This document shows, piece by piece, positions 32,666 to 40,431 of a stretch of 64,000 bases of DNA (position 1 is its first letter; each line of letters starts with the position of its first letter). This stretch comes from a virus. The stretch spans positions 1-64,000 of the IMG/VR virus record IMGVR_UViG_3300044705_000115; one strand, 5' to 3'. A program made the translations under genes and the position numbers. Under the pieces are notes generated by a model, which searched no databases, had not been told where the DNA came from, and saw only the letters and a list, made by a program, of their open reading frames with translations.

Positions 32666-32856
32666 TTCTCCAGCGAGGGATGCGGCGCCTTGGCCGGGTC
32701 GATGCGCACGTAGACACCGCTCTCGGTCTCCTGCCCGCAGTAGACGCAGGTCTCCTTCTTCGGCTCTTTCAGGCGCACCGCTTCGCGGTCTGGATTGCGG
32801 TCGGTCCAGCAGCTATCGCAGCAGGGCTGTGTCCAGCCGTAGCGCTTCTCGCTCAT
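32662..32856 (-). CDS. Zinc-ribbon protein (64 aa)
   Basis: PCCDSCWTDRNPD and TCVYCGQETESGVYVR, the latter like actinobacterial small ribbons with a CxxC-G-x5-GIYVR strand. Confidence 0.65.
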   Translation of the reverse strand: MSEKRYGWTQPCCDSCWTDRNPDREAVRLKEPKKETCVYCGQETESGVYVRIDPAKAPHPSLEK

Positions 32857-33743
32857 GCGGCCACCAACTCCCGTTCCTGGTCGGCCGCGTAGGCCAGCTT
32901 GCGCCTCACACTCGGCTTCAGGCGGATGCGCGGTTTCCGATCCGTGACATTGGCGGCGGCGACGAAGTCCTCCTCAAGGTCGGGGTCTTCCAGTTGGAGC
33001 TTGGTCGCCAGCGCGACATCGCCATCGGGCATCCAGTCCTCAGGGTGCAGGCAGTAGGAGAAGAGGACAGCGTTGGTCAGCAGGTCGGTCTGCCAGAACC
33101 CGTTGCCAGCCTGCACCACGTAGGAATTGCCGGTCAGCCCGCCGAAGCAGCGGAAGCTTTCCTGCAGGCGGTATTCGAGGAGCTGAGTCGGCGCCAGCAT
33201 GGATTCGAGCAGCGTCTCGGCCCGCTCCTCGGCGCGGCGACGCTCGACCTGCTGCATGATGAACTGGGCGAGCGCCCTGTCCTTCCCGACCTCCTCGACG
33301 AGGCCGTCGAGTTTGCGCGTGTGGTGCAGGGCATCGCGCCAAGTCAACTCGCGCTGCGACCCCTGCATCTCCCAGCCGCCGAAGGATTCGCCCCGCTCAT
33401 CGTCCAGTAACTCGGTGTCCCAGCGGTAGATGCAGGGGCGGTATATCCACTGCTGGGTCGGCTCATGGTGCTGCGGAACTAGGCCGCCTGGCGCCAGCAG
33501 CGCCATCGTCCCGTAGAAGGCCGGGAACATCCTGACTTCCTGCCCGATCTTGCCACCGAGCACATAGAGCATTTCGTAGACCTGGAAGCCATCTTCGGTT
33601 TCGCTGCTCGGCAGCCCGGCGGTGCGCGAATCGGGCCTGATCTTGCCAAGGACAGCCGCCGGCAGGCCGTCCCTGGAGATCCAGTCCTTCGGCGGGATCA
33701 GCTCGGGCTCGCCCGCGTACGGCAGGTCGCCGTTGGTTCTCAT
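32853..33743 (-). CDS. Hypothetical protein (296 aa)
   Basis: Between about residues 165 and 235 it has RAETLLESMLAPTQLLEYRL then FRCFGGLTGNSYVVQAGN and a CLHPE motif. This small domain (a helix, then a beta-hairpin and a Cys-His-Pro) is seen in many actinophage proteins of unknown role. The first 160 residues are unassigned. ATG overlaps the upstream stop. Confidence 0.6.
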   Translation of the reverse strand: MRTNGDLPYAGEPELIPPKDWISRDGLPAAVLGKIRPDSRTAGLPSSETEDGFQVYEMLYVLGGKIGQEVRMFPAFYGTMALLAPGGLVPQHHEPTQQWIYRPCIYRWDTELLDDERGESFGGWEMQGSQRELTWRDALHHTRKLDGLVEEVGKDRALAQFIMQQVERRRAEERAETLLESMLAPTQLLEYRLQESFRCFGGLTGNSYVVQAGNGFWQTDLLTNAVLFSYCLHPEDWMPDGDVALATKLQLEDPDLEEDFVAAANVTDRKPRIRLKPSVRRKLAYAADQERELVAA

Positions 33744-34102
33744 CGGCGGCGCGGCGCGACTGCCCCAGCGATGTCGGCCATGCCCCGGCCGATGTCGGCG
33801 AAGCCCTGCGGCAGGCTCCCGAGACCCCGCGCTTTGGAGTCGAGCGGACCTCCGGCCATCGCGCGGCCACCTTTGCGCTGCGCCTCGGTCTTCGCGGGCG
33901 CGGGCGCGGCGATGACCTTGCCGAGCTTCTTGGAGAACCGCGTGACGCGCTTGCCCTTGGTCTCGGCGACCTCGAAGAACTCGTAGCCATCCTTCTTCAG
34001 CTTGGCGAATTCCTCCTTCGCCTTCTGGGTCGATTCCCGGTCGCTCGGGTCCCACTCGATCTTCGTGTCCCCGCTCTGGTCGAGAACCAGCATCTCGCTC
34101 AT
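33740..34102 (-). CDS. Hypothetical basic protein (120 aa)
   Basis: N-terminus LVLDQSGDTKIEWDP, then a Lys-rich helix, KDGYEFFEVAETKGKRVTRF strand, and a Gly/Ala/Arg tail. ATG follows GGAGGAGCGAC of a promoter-leader module and heads an operon to 31607. Confidence 0.6.
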   Translation of the reverse strand: MSEMLVLDQSGDTKIEWDPSDRESTQKAKEEFAKLKKDGYEFFEVAETKGKRVTRFSKKLGKVIAAPAPAKTEAQRKGGRAMAGGPLDSKARGLGSLPQGFADIGRGMADIAGAVAPRRR

Positions 34103-34108
34103 GTCGCT

Positions 34109-34147
34109 CCTCCTTGGTCGGTTGCTCAGCTCAAACGTAGCCGCTGC
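34109..34147 (-). promoter_or_regulatory. Promoter-leader module
   Basis: TGCAGCGGC, TACGTT (34139-34134), 12 bases, CCGACCAAGGAGG (34121-34109). Confidence 0.75.
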
Positions 34148-34302
34148 ATCAGCGTCTCCACAGCGTCAGCGTGTCGTGAATGCCCTGAAAGCGAGGAATC
34201 TCGATCTGGGCGGTCATCAAGGATGTCGAGGCCATTGAAACCCCGCAGGGCGGATTCCTCAATAAGGCCCTGCTTGCGGGCGACCTGCTCGTACTCCGTC
34301 AT
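34126..34302 (-). CDS. Hypothetical protein (58 aa)
   Basis: TEYEQVARKQGLIEESALRG then an acidic stretch. ATGA coupled to the 40-aa gene. Its 3' end lies within the next promoter. Confidence 0.5.
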   Translation of the reverse strand: MTEYEQVARKQGLIEESALRGFNGLDILDDRPDRDSSLSGHSRHADAVETLMQRLRLS

Positions 34303-34421
34303 GCCGCCTTGCTCTTGCGCTTGGGGGGCGTGGCCGGTTCCTCCAGCAGGGCTTTGTAGACCAGCGCCGCCGCCTCCTCGCGGCCTTCCTTCCTCAGCTC
34401 GCGCACCCACCATTCCGCCAT
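34299..34421 (-). CDS. Small helical protein (40 aa)
   Basis: MAEWWVRELRKEGREEAAAL then a basic tail. AAGGG lies 7 bases before the ATG. Confidence 0.5.
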   Translation of the reverse strand: MAEWWVRELRKEGREEAAALVYKALLEEPATPPKRKSKAA

Positions 34422-34438
34422 CCGGCGACCCTTGCTGT

Positions 34439-34732
34439 TCAAGGCGCGACATACTCTTTCTCCGGGTCGCCGTCGGGTCGACGACGGCCCGAGCCGATGT
34501 GCCGATGCCAGCCGTACGGGGGGTCGTCTCCTTCCCCGTCCCACTCGGCGGCGGCGAGGATCGCCTGCCCCGCCGTCGCGTAGCAGTAGGCGTCGTCGTA
34601 GCCGCCCTCGCCAGCGGGTCCAAGGCAGAGCCGCGCCTTGCCGAAGGTCATCGGCGCGACGCTGAGCTCGCGGCCATCATCGAGGTAGCGGGTGTAGAGA
34701 CAGCCGGGGCGGATGTCGGGCAGGTCGCTCAC
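34439..34732 (-). CDS. Hypothetical protein (97 aa)
   Basis: RPGCLYTRYLDDGRELSVAP then FGKARLCLGPAGEGGYDDAY. Pattern resembles short actinophage proteins; role unknown. GTG start coupled to the gene upstream. Confidence 0.6.
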   Translation of the reverse strand: MSDLPDIRPGCLYTRYLDDGRELSVAPMTFGKARLCLGPAGEGGYDDAYCYATAGQAILAAAEWDGEGDDPPYGWHRHIGSGRRRPDGDPEKEYVAP

Positions 34733-35010
34733 GCCTCAATCGGCCTCTCCAGCTTCACGCCGTTCACGGAGTGGCAGCGGAACTTGCCCGTGCGAACGTT
34801 GACCGTGCCTTCAAGGGCGACCTCGTAGCCCGAGTAGACGAAGTTGCGTTTGGCGGCCTCGGAGAGATTGGCCTCGACCAGCACTGCGTCGCTCTCCAGC
34901 TTGTACCAGTTGTCGTCCTTGTCGGTGCCGACGTAAAGCTTGATCTCGACCTCCGGCTCGGAGGAGCCCGGAACTCCCAGCTTGTTTTCGATGTCGCGCT
35001 GCAGGCTCAC
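34729..35010 (-). CDS. Hypothetical protein (93 aa)
   Basis: Beta-rich: EVEIKLYVGTDKDDNWYKLE and FVYSGYEVALEGTVNVRTG. GTG start with AGGAGG 4 bases upstream, overlapping the stop of the 46-aa zinc protein. Confidence 0.55.
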   Translation of the reverse strand: MSLQRDIENKLGVPGSSEPEVEIKLYVGTDKDDNWYKLESDAVLVEANLSEAAKRNFVYSGYEVALEGTVNVRTGKFRCHSVNGVKLERPIEA

Positions 35011-35147
35011 TCGTCCTCCTTCGTTTCCGCGCTCAGTGCCTCCATCGGCAGCAGGCAGGTTGGGCAGGTCGGCAGGTCGTCCTGCGGCCCTTCGATTGTC
35101 TCGGTGGCGCCGCAGCCGGTGCAGCGGACTTTGACGAGGATCTTCAT
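35007..35147 (-). CDS. Zinc-ribbon micro-protein (46 aa)
   Basis: VRCTGCGATETIEG and PTCPTCLLPMEA form a four-cysteine ribbon. Overlaps both neighbours by 4 bases. Confidence 0.6.
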   Translation of the reverse strand: MKILVKVRCTGCGATETIEGPQDDLPTCPTCLLPMEALSAETKEDE

Positions 35148-35359
35148 CCGGGCGTCGTCCTGACATCGAGGTAGTCGCCAGCCACCAGAGTCGAGAGCGC
35201 GGCGAGGCTGTGCGCCTGGGAGACCTGCGCGTAAAGCTCGGCGCGGCGGTTCGTCTCCTCGTCAGGCGTGTGGCCCGAGTGAACGGCTTCCCGGTCGGCG
35301 GCGTCAGCCCAGCGCCGTGCCTCGCTTGCGTGATGGCGAGCTTCGTCAGCCGCGCTCAC
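35144..35359 (-). CDS. Hypothetical helical protein (71 aa)
   Basis: ADEARHHASEARRWADAADR and HSLAALSTLVAGDYL. GTG start overlapping DUF6283 by 14 bases. Role unknown. Confidence 0.5.
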   Translation of the reverse strand: MSAADEARHHASEARRWADAADREAVHSGHTPDEETNRRAELYAQVSQAHSLAALSTLVAGDYLDVRTTPG

Positions 35360-35756
35360 GAAGCGCCTCCATCTTCGCCATGACGCGCTTCGCCGCCGCG
35401 TCGGGGTTGTTGATGCGGGCGATCCCGTGCTGGGCGGCCTCAGCGCCGGAGCCGAAGACCTCCGTGGACGTCTGGTAGCCAACGATGGCGTCAAAGGTCT
35501 TGGAGTCGAGCCGCCCATCGGAGTAGCCGACGCGGATCGCCAGCGAGTGTTCCATGTCGTGAGCGGCGCACCAGCCCGCGCAGACGCGCCCGTCCTGGCG
35601 GTGGCAGAGGAAGATGCCGTGCGGCTGGAATGGCGTCTCCTTGTCGTACTCGATCAGCTTCAAGTACTCGTCCAGCACCCAGATGCCGGACGGCACATCG
35701 ACCCGATACGGGCAAGAACCGCAGGGGTTCGCCGCCGGCGGCAGAATCTCGCTCAC
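35346..35756 (-). CDS. DUF6283 family protein (136 aa)
   Basis: NPCGSCPYRVDVPSGIWVLD, then FLCHRQDGRVCAGWCAAHDM. Conserved Cys spacing of DUF6283, common in actinobacteria; the cysteines may bind a metal or an Fe-S cluster. Directly follows the 152-aa gene. Confidence 0.85.
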   Translation of the reverse strand: MSEILPPAANPCGSCPYRVDVPSGIWVLDEYLKLIEYDKETPFQPHGIFLCHRQDGRVCAGWCAAHDMEHSLAIRVGYSDGRLDSKTFDAIVGYQTSTEVFGSGAEAAQHGIARINNPDAAAKRVMAKMEALRERG

Positions 35757-36215
35757 CTAGAAGACCTCCTCCGGCTCCGGGTCGAGCGTTTCCCCATCGA
35801 AGAGCGGCGGCGTCGGGGTAGAGCCAAGGCGGTTCGGCTTGACGATGTTCCCCTTCTTGGTCTCGATGATCGTGGTGCCGCCATCACGTAGGCGCTGCAC
35901 GGAAGTCGGCTCGACGACCTCGCCGTCGATCCAGACCTTTGACTTCCCGCGCTCGGTGTACGGATCACCCTCGATCCGTACGTATCGACCCTTGCGGGTC
36001 CATCCCTCGACGAAGGGCGCCTCTCCTTCGACGACGATCATCCCTCCCTGCCCCATCTGGTTTCCAACGCGCACGCGGGCCACGACGACATAGGTACCGC
36101 TCGCGGCCGCTCGGTATCGCAGCGTACCCTCGAGGCTCCCGCCCCGTTCTACTTCCGCCTTGATCTCGCCAAGCAACTCGACCAGCTCTTTGCCGGTCAG
36201 CATTCGCCCGTTCAC
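35757..36215 (-). CDS. Hypothetical protein (152 aa), operon head
   Basis: Mostly beta after a short helix (KELVELLGEIKAEVERGGSL). GTG lies 6 bases after AGGAGG of a promoter-leader module, which decides the start over an ATG four codons in. Confidence 0.6.
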   Translation of the reverse strand: MNGRMLTGKELVELLGEIKAEVERGGSLEGTLRYRAAASGTYVVVARVRVGNQMGQGGMIVVEGEAPFVEGWTRKGRYVRIEGDPYTERGKSKVWIDGEVVEPTSVQRLRDGGTTIIETKKGNIVKPNRLGSTPTPPLFDGETLDPEPEEVF

Positions 36216-36221
36216 TGGAAA

Positions 36222-36255
36222 CCTCCTTGGTCGGAGCCGCCAGCCTACCTGCTGC
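36222..36255 (-). promoter_or_regulatory. Promoter-leader module
   Basis: CGCAGCAGG, TAGGCT (36247-36242), 7 bases, CCGACCAAGGAGG (36234-36222). Confidence 0.75.
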
Positions 36256-36267
36256 GTTCCAAGATCG

Positions 36268-36465
36268 CTACTGGTTTTGCACGCGGCGCACAAGCGCTCT
36301 TGTGTTCTGCAGCGAGCGGCGGTCGGAGGGCGTGCGGTGGAGCATCACGGAGCCCTTCTCGTGAACCAGCATCACGCCCTGGGCCTTGGGCCGAACCTCG
36401 AAGCCAGCATCCAGCGCTTCTTCGATCAGGACGCGGAACTCCTTCCGAAAGCCCGTGACCTTCAC
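36268..36465 (-). CDS. HicA-like small protein (65 aa)
   Basis: VKVTGFRKEFRVLIEEALDA GFEV, then a His-containing strand and TPSDRRSLQN. Layout (helix, strands, TPSD, helix) is that of the HicA-like dsRNA-binding fold found in actinophages. No HicB partner is adjacent. GTG start coupled by GTGA. Confidence 0.55.
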   Translation of the reverse strand: MKVTGFRKEFRVLIEEALDAGFEVRPKAQGVMLVHEKGSVMLHRTPSDRRSLQNTRALVRRVQNQ

Positions 36466-36743
36466 GGCTCGAACTCGACCGAGACGCTGGGGAAGTGCAG
36501 GGTGATCTCCTCGGTTAGCAGCGGGTTCCACCGCAGCCACCGCAGGGGTTGTCGCCACGGCACCGGCTTCGGTGTCTTCACGCGCGTCGTGAAGGTCATC
36601 TCGAAGGTTCGCGCGACGGTGGGCGCTGGGACGATGCCTAGGAGCTGGCGGTAGACCTCGCCTTCGATGCTCTGAACCCTCAACGACCCGCTGCGTTGGG
36701 GGCGGTTGCCATCGAAGGCTTGGGCTAAGTCGTCGGCGTTCAT
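36462..36743 (-). CDS. Hypothetical protein (93 aa)
   Basis: Beta-rich with PWRQPLRWLRWNPLLTEEIT. ATG overlaps the upstream gene. No family recognised. Confidence 0.55.
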   Translation of the reverse strand: MNADDLAQAFDGNRPQRSGSLRVQSIEGEVYRQLLGIVPAPTVARTFEMTFTTRVKTPKPVPWRQPLRWLRWNPLLTEEITLHFPSVSVEFEP

Positions 36744-37030
36744 GGCTCCTCGCCAAAGCCGACCTTCGGCTTCGGGTCGCCGTCGGGATGGTGGGTCTCG
36801 TGGTAGTCGTAGGTGGTCTCGCCCCGGTAGGTCTGCCGTGACTCCTGCCGTGACTCGTCGCGGGCGGTACGGTTGTGGATGTAGTGGCCGCCGGAAGGCC
36901 CGTGGGCGACCGAGCCGAAGGCTTCGGCGGCGGCCTTCAGCAGATCGGCATCCCCCTCTTTGGCGGCGTTCTCGACGCAGGCGATTACTGCGTCGTACAG
37001 GGCCTCTTCGGCGTCAGTTCTCTTCGCCAT
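36740..37030 (-). CDS. Hypothetical protein (96 aa)
   Basis: Helical first half, then a His/Arg/Tyr-rich low-complexity region (SRQESRQTYRGETTYDYHET). Role unknown. Confidence 0.5.
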   Translation of the reverse strand: MAKRTDAEEALYDAVIACVENAAKEGDADLLKAAAEAFGSVAHGPSGGHYIHNRTARDESRQESRQTYRGETTYDYHETHHPDGDPKPKVGFGEEP

Positions 37031-37235
37031 CTGGCGGCCTCAGCCGAAGGTTGAAGTGCTCGCAGAGCGCGTTGAGGCGGTGGCTATTGGCGTGCGTGAC
37101 GGCCATCGTGGCGTCCTGGGGGTGGCCGTCATCGTGGAAGCGTCCCGCCATCTCCTCGAAGGTCTGGGCGTCCCGTAGGTGCTGCTGGATTTTCAGCCGG
37201 CGAGCCTCGGCGACATCGGCGGGGTCAGGCGGCAT
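37014..37235 (-). CDS. Hypothetical helical protein (73 aa)
   Basis: Two helices with HPQDATMAVTHANSHRLNAL between. Overlaps its neighbours. No family recognised. Confidence 0.5.
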   Translation of the reverse strand: MPPDPADVAEARRLKIQQHLRDAQTFEEMAGRFHDDGHPQDATMAVTHANSHRLNALCEHFNLRLRPPDGEEN

Positions 37236-37404
37236 CGGCTTCCTCCAGCGGCAGGCTGCGGAAGGTCTCGACCCGCTTCTCGGGGTGGCCGAGCTTGACG
37301 ATGACGCGGCCCTCCTCGGGCGCTGCGCGGCGCGAGCGCTCCTTCCAGCCTCGCTCGAGCATCTTCGCCAGCCCCTCCTCGTCGATCCAGTTGGCGATCT
37401 TCAA
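37225..37404 (-). CDS. Hypothetical protein (59 aa)
   Basis: LKIANWIDEEGLAKMLERGW then VIVKLGHPEKRVETFRSLP. TTG at 37404 overlaps the upstream stop; an ATG at 37425 is an alternative start. Confidence 0.45.
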   Translation of the reverse strand: MKIANWIDEEGLAKMLERGWKERSRRAAPEEGRVIVKLGHPEKRVETFRSLPLEEADAA

Positions 37405-37796
37405 CTCAGTTCTTCTCCCATCCAACGGCGCATCTCTATCGAGAGCGAGGAAAGATCCTTCGATAAGTTCTGCATCTGGCGCTCCAGCGCCATCTTGAAG
37501 TCGAGGGCCATCTTTCGCGCCCGCTCCTCGGCAGGATCAACCTCGTGCATCGGCTGCCACTCGATCCACTCCCTCGGGAAGCGGCGCTCCATCTCTCGCC
37601 GAACCCCTGGGTCGCACTGCGGCCCCACTTCAATCACGCGGTCGGTTTCCCAGTCGAGGTGGAGGCCTTTGATTTGCATCGGCTGGGAGACGACCTTGAT
37701 CGGGGTCTTGGTCGGATCGACCCCGCGGCTCTTCATCCACTGAACGCCGATGCCTTGGGTGCAGAGCAGAACGATCAGCGGCTTGCGGGCGGACAT
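37401..37796 (-). CDS. Hypothetical protein (131 aa)
   Basis: N-terminal strand KPLIVLLCTQGIGVQWMKSR, then KVVSQPMQIKGLHLDW and a helical C-terminus. GAGGG precedes the ATG. No family recognised. Confidence 0.55.
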   Translation of the reverse strand: MSARKPLIVLLCTQGIGVQWMKSRGVDPTKTPIKVVSQPMQIKGLHLDWETDRVIEVGPQCDPGVRREMERRFPREWIEWQPMHEVDPAEERARKMALDFKMALERQMQNLSKDLSSLSIEMRRWMGEELS

Positions 37797-37827
37797 TGCC
37801 CTCAACTACTAGCTGCTGCGCCCGACG

Positions 37828-37986
37828 TTATTCGCGATCCTTTTCCCAAATTCCGGCACCGAAGAAGGCGAGCGCCGCGACCCCGAAGATCGCGGCGCCG
37901 ATGAGATTCTGGCCGTGACCAGGAGCGGCCGCCACGGCGGCTGCCCAGACCGAGATGCCGGTCAGAACGATCCATCGCGTCCTCAT
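37828..37986 (-). CDS. Small membrane protein, two TM helices (52 aa)
   Basis: Hydrophobic segments WIVLTGISVWAAAVAA and LIGAAIFGVAALAFFGAGIW, charged ends. ATGA coupled to the gene upstream. Confidence 0.55.
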   Translation of the reverse strand: MRTRWIVLTGISVWAAAVAAAPGHGQNLIGAAIFGVAALAFFGAGIWEKDRE

Positions 37987-38582
37987 GGCGCAGCGACCTT
38001 CTCCTCGGCCTCCTGCATGGCGAGCCAGTCCTTGTGGATCTCCGCCAGCTCCGCCTCGGCCTCAGAGTCGCCGGACATCAACTTGCCTAGCGCGATCCCG
38101 AGCGCGATCGCTGGCGTCTCCTGGGGGTCGAGGCCCGCGACCTCCAGCGCCAGCGGCCCTGGCCCTACGCGGTCAGCGGCCTCTGTGACGCCGTAACGGT
38201 CGCTCAGTTCGCGCCCCGCACGCGCGAGGCGCACGATGGCCTCCTCAAGGGTTCGCCGCGCCGGCGGGGCCGGAAGCCCTTTGCGGAAGGCTGCGCTCAG
38301 CGCCTCTTCGATCGGCTGCTGGTCGCGCAGGTTCGGGGCGTGAAAGGCGCGGACGGCGGCTTTGATCGACTCCGGGCGCATCATCCGCCGCTCGAGGTCG
38401 TCGGCGATCTCCCGGTACATCGGCTCGATGGCGACCCTTGCGTCCTCGAGCCAAGCCTTCCGCTGCTCGCGGCTCAGCTCGTACCAGCCGACATCGAGGC
38501 GCCGGCGACGCATGGCCCTGCCGTACATCTGCTTGGCGAGGGCATCAATAAGACGAGATGGAACTTGAAGGTCATCAGACAC
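37983..38582 (-). CDS. Hypothetical protein (199 aa), operon head
   Basis: Helical. Contains ALAKQMYGRAMRRRRLDVGW and YELSREQRKAWLEDARVAIE, a segment resembling phage proteins that precede nucleotide-metabolism genes; identity uncertain. GTG is the first start after the promoter-leader motif at 38590. Confidence 0.6.
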   Translation of the reverse strand: MSDDLQVPSRLIDALAKQMYGRAMRRRRLDVGWYELSREQRKAWLEDARVAIEPMYREIADDLERRMMRPESIKAAVRAFHAPNLRDQQPIEEALSAAFRKGLPAPPARRTLEEAIVRLARAGRELSDRYGVTEAADRVGPGPLALEVAGLDPQETPAIALGIALGKLMSGDSEAEAELAEIHKDWLAMQEAEEKVAAP

Positions 38583-38589
38583 TCGATTC

Positions 38590-38616
38590 TCCTTGGTCGG
38601 TTGCGAGCATCCTATT
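38590..38616 (-). promoter_or_regulatory. Promoter-leader module
   Basis: TAGGAT (38614-38609), GCTCGCAA, CCGACCAAGGAG (38600-38590). Lacks the upstream GCAGC. Confidence 0.7.
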
Positions 38617-38623
38617 GCCCTGA

Positions 38624-39256
38624 TCAAGCCCCCAGATCAACGCTTCCTTCCAGCCACTTTGCGGCGTCCACGAACTCCACCCCAGCCGCCTCAGCCGCCG
38701 CCCTGTCGCTGTCCCTGTCGCCCACAAACACGGTGTCTCCGGGCATCGTCCCGTGCTTGACCATCGCCTCGATCAGCATCCCCGGCGCGGGCTTGCGCAG
38801 ATGGAGTTCGTGCGGGGTCGGGTCGCCGTGGCCCGGATAGGCCGTCGCCACATGCACCGAGTAGGGCTGCCAGTTGAAGTTCACCAGCAGGTCGAGCGAA
38901 CGCCTGATACGCAGACGGACTTCCTCCTCGGTCTGGAAGCCGAGCGCGACTCCCCCCTGGTTGGTGGCGATGGCGAAGGAGTTGCCGAGCGAGGGCAGCG
39001 CAAGGTCGCGGATCAACGAACCCACGCGGGGCAGCAGAGCAGGTTCGACATACGCGCGGTCCTCGCGCGGCACGAGCTGGGAGCCGCGCCCATTGCAGAC
39101 ATCGCACTTCCGATGCCCCGGCGCTCGCGGCGGATGGAAGATCGGGTTGCCGGGGTCATAGACCTCGCCCGAGCCGCCGCAGCGCTCGCACTTGCGGTCG
39201 ATCAGGTGGTCCTCGACCAGCGTCCCGTCGAGGTCGAAGATGAACAGCCGCTTCAC
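38624..39256 (-). CDS. HAD-like phosphatase with DnaJ-type zinc insertion (210 aa)
   Basis: HAD motifs: DLDGTLV (about 9), TNQGGVAL (about 98), RKPAPGM (about 153) and VGDRDSD (about 174). This resembles histidinol-phosphate/heptose-bisphosphate phosphatases and polynucleotide 3'-phosphatases. Between motif I and II, CERCGGSGEV and CDVCNGRGSQ form a DnaJ-like CxxCxGxG zinc module that is not part of ordinary HAD enzymes. Possible nucleic-acid 3' end repair; substrate not shown by sequence. Confidence 0.75.
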   Translation of the reverse strand: MKRLFIFDLDGTLVEDHLIDRKCERCGGSGEVYDPGNPIFHPPRAPGHRKCDVCNGRGSQLVPREDRAYVEPALLPRVGSLIRDLALPSLGNSFAIATNQGGVALGFQTEEEVRLRIRRSLDLLVNFNWQPYSVHVATAYPGHGDPTPHELHLRKPAPGMLIEAMVKHGTMPGDTVFVGDRDSDRAAAEAAGVEFVDAAKWLEGSVDLGA

Positions 39257-39498
39257 GGCTCCTCGCTTTCCCGCGCCCGCTTGGTGGCGATGTAGGCTCG
39301 GCGTTCGTCACGCTCAGACCAGTAGGTGCGCCAGTCCTTCGCGCCGCCGTAGAGGCTGGTGAGTCCCAGCAGATAGACAACGACCGCGCCAGCCGTTTCG
39401 TTGGCGGCAGCTAGGAAGACCAGGACGATGCACAGCGCGATTTGCAACACCGCAGAAAGCAGTTCCATCCGCGAGGGCTCAGGCGGAGGCGGCGACAT
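39253..39498 (-). CDS. Membrane protein (81 aa)
   Basis: Two TM helices (LLSAVLQIALCIVLVFLAA, AGAVVVYLLGLTSLYGG) and a charged C-terminal tail. ATGA coupled to the HAD gene. Confidence 0.6.
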   Translation of the reverse strand: MSPPPPEPSRMELLSAVLQIALCIVLVFLAAANETAGAVVVYLLGLTSLYGGAKDWRTYWSERDERRAYIATKRARESEEP

Positions 39499-39929
39499 CA
39501 GATCGTCCCCATCGCCGTCGCGTAGGCCAGTTCAAGGAGCTTCGCGCCCCGGTCGAGCATCGGCACCATCATCCTCCGCGACTCGGCGATGACGCCCGCC
39601 ATGTGCGCTGCGGAGGTCGGGTCCTCGGGATCGCCGAAGTCAGGACTCTCCTGCGGATGCTCTTCGTCGAATTTCACCAGCCAGTACTCGGGCTTCGAGA
39701 GCGCGTTGGCGAGGTCGCGGCCCGCGATGTAGATGGGGATGACGCGCTGGATGCGCTCCGGGCTGATGCCTTCGCCCCGATTCACGATGCCGTTCGTCCA
39801 GCGCTCCACGTTCTCGGCGTCCTCCGGCCCTGGCCAAAGGATCGGCATGACGGCCCGCAGAGCGTGGTTGGCATCGCGCAGCACTTCACGCTCGGCGTAC
39901 TCGAATTCGACGTAGGTGAGCCTCCTCAT
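39498..39929 (-). CDS. Hypothetical protein (143 aa)
   Basis: Helical, contains VEFEYAEREVLRDANHALRA and GRDLANALSKPEYWLVKFDE. No family recognised. Confidence 0.55.
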   Translation of the reverse strand: MRRLTYVEFEYAEREVLRDANHALRAVMPILWPGPEDAENVERWTNGIVNRGEGISPERIQRVIPIYIAGRDLANALSKPEYWLVKFDEEHPQESPDFGDPEDPTSAAHMAGVIAESRRMMVPMLDRGAKLLELAYATAMGTI

Positions 39930-40123
39930 GGCGCCACCGAATCGACCGCGCCGCCAAGCGCCTTCGCCTGGATCGTCTGGTAGACGATCTCGCGCACAGC
40001 CTCTTTCAACTCGGCGGCGAGGATGTCGTCAGCCCTGACCTCGATGTGAACCGCTCCCGGCCCGAGCGTCATCGAGCCTGCCTCGTATGGGCCGATCTGA
40101 ACGTTGATTTCTACGCCCTTCAC
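39926..40123 (-). CDS. Hypothetical protein (65 aa)
   Basis: Beta N-terminus (EINVQIGPYEAGSMTLGPG) and one helix. GTG overlaps the upstream stop (GTGA), which decides the start. Confidence 0.5.
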   Translation of the reverse strand: MKGVEINVQIGPYEAGSMTLGPGAVHIEVRADDILAAELKEAVREIVYQTIQAKALGGAVDSVAP

Positions 40124-40431
40124 TCTGCAGCCCTCCATTCGCCGTCGCCTTGGTAGACAAGGCCGTCCTCGTTGATTTCTCCAATCCGCTCGCGGTCGCG
40201 GCGGTCTTCGTCCAGCAGCCGGACCTCCTCGCGGTCGAGCGATGCCTTCTCGCCCTGGCGGGCGCCATCGAGCAGCGCCCTGATTTCGTCGCGTATCTCG
40301 ACCGCGCAGCCCGCGCAGACCTTGATCCCAGTTCCGTCGATCTTAGTGGCGGCTCCGCCTGATCGGACCTGAACCTTGACTTCGTGCGAGCGGTCTTGGG
40401 TTCCGCAGCGCGGGCAGGTTCGCTGGCCCAT
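40120..40431 (-). CDS. Zinc-ribbon protein (103 aa)
   Basis: RTCPRCGTQDRSH and KVCAGCAVEIRDEI pair into a ribbon, followed by a charged helix. Coupled to the sigma-like gene. Confidence 0.6.
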   Translation of the reverse strand: MGQRTCPRCGTQDRSHEVKVQVRSGGAATKIDGTGIKVCAGCAVEIRDEIRALLDGARQGEKASLDREEVRLLDEDRRDRERIGEINEDGLVYQGDGEWRAAE

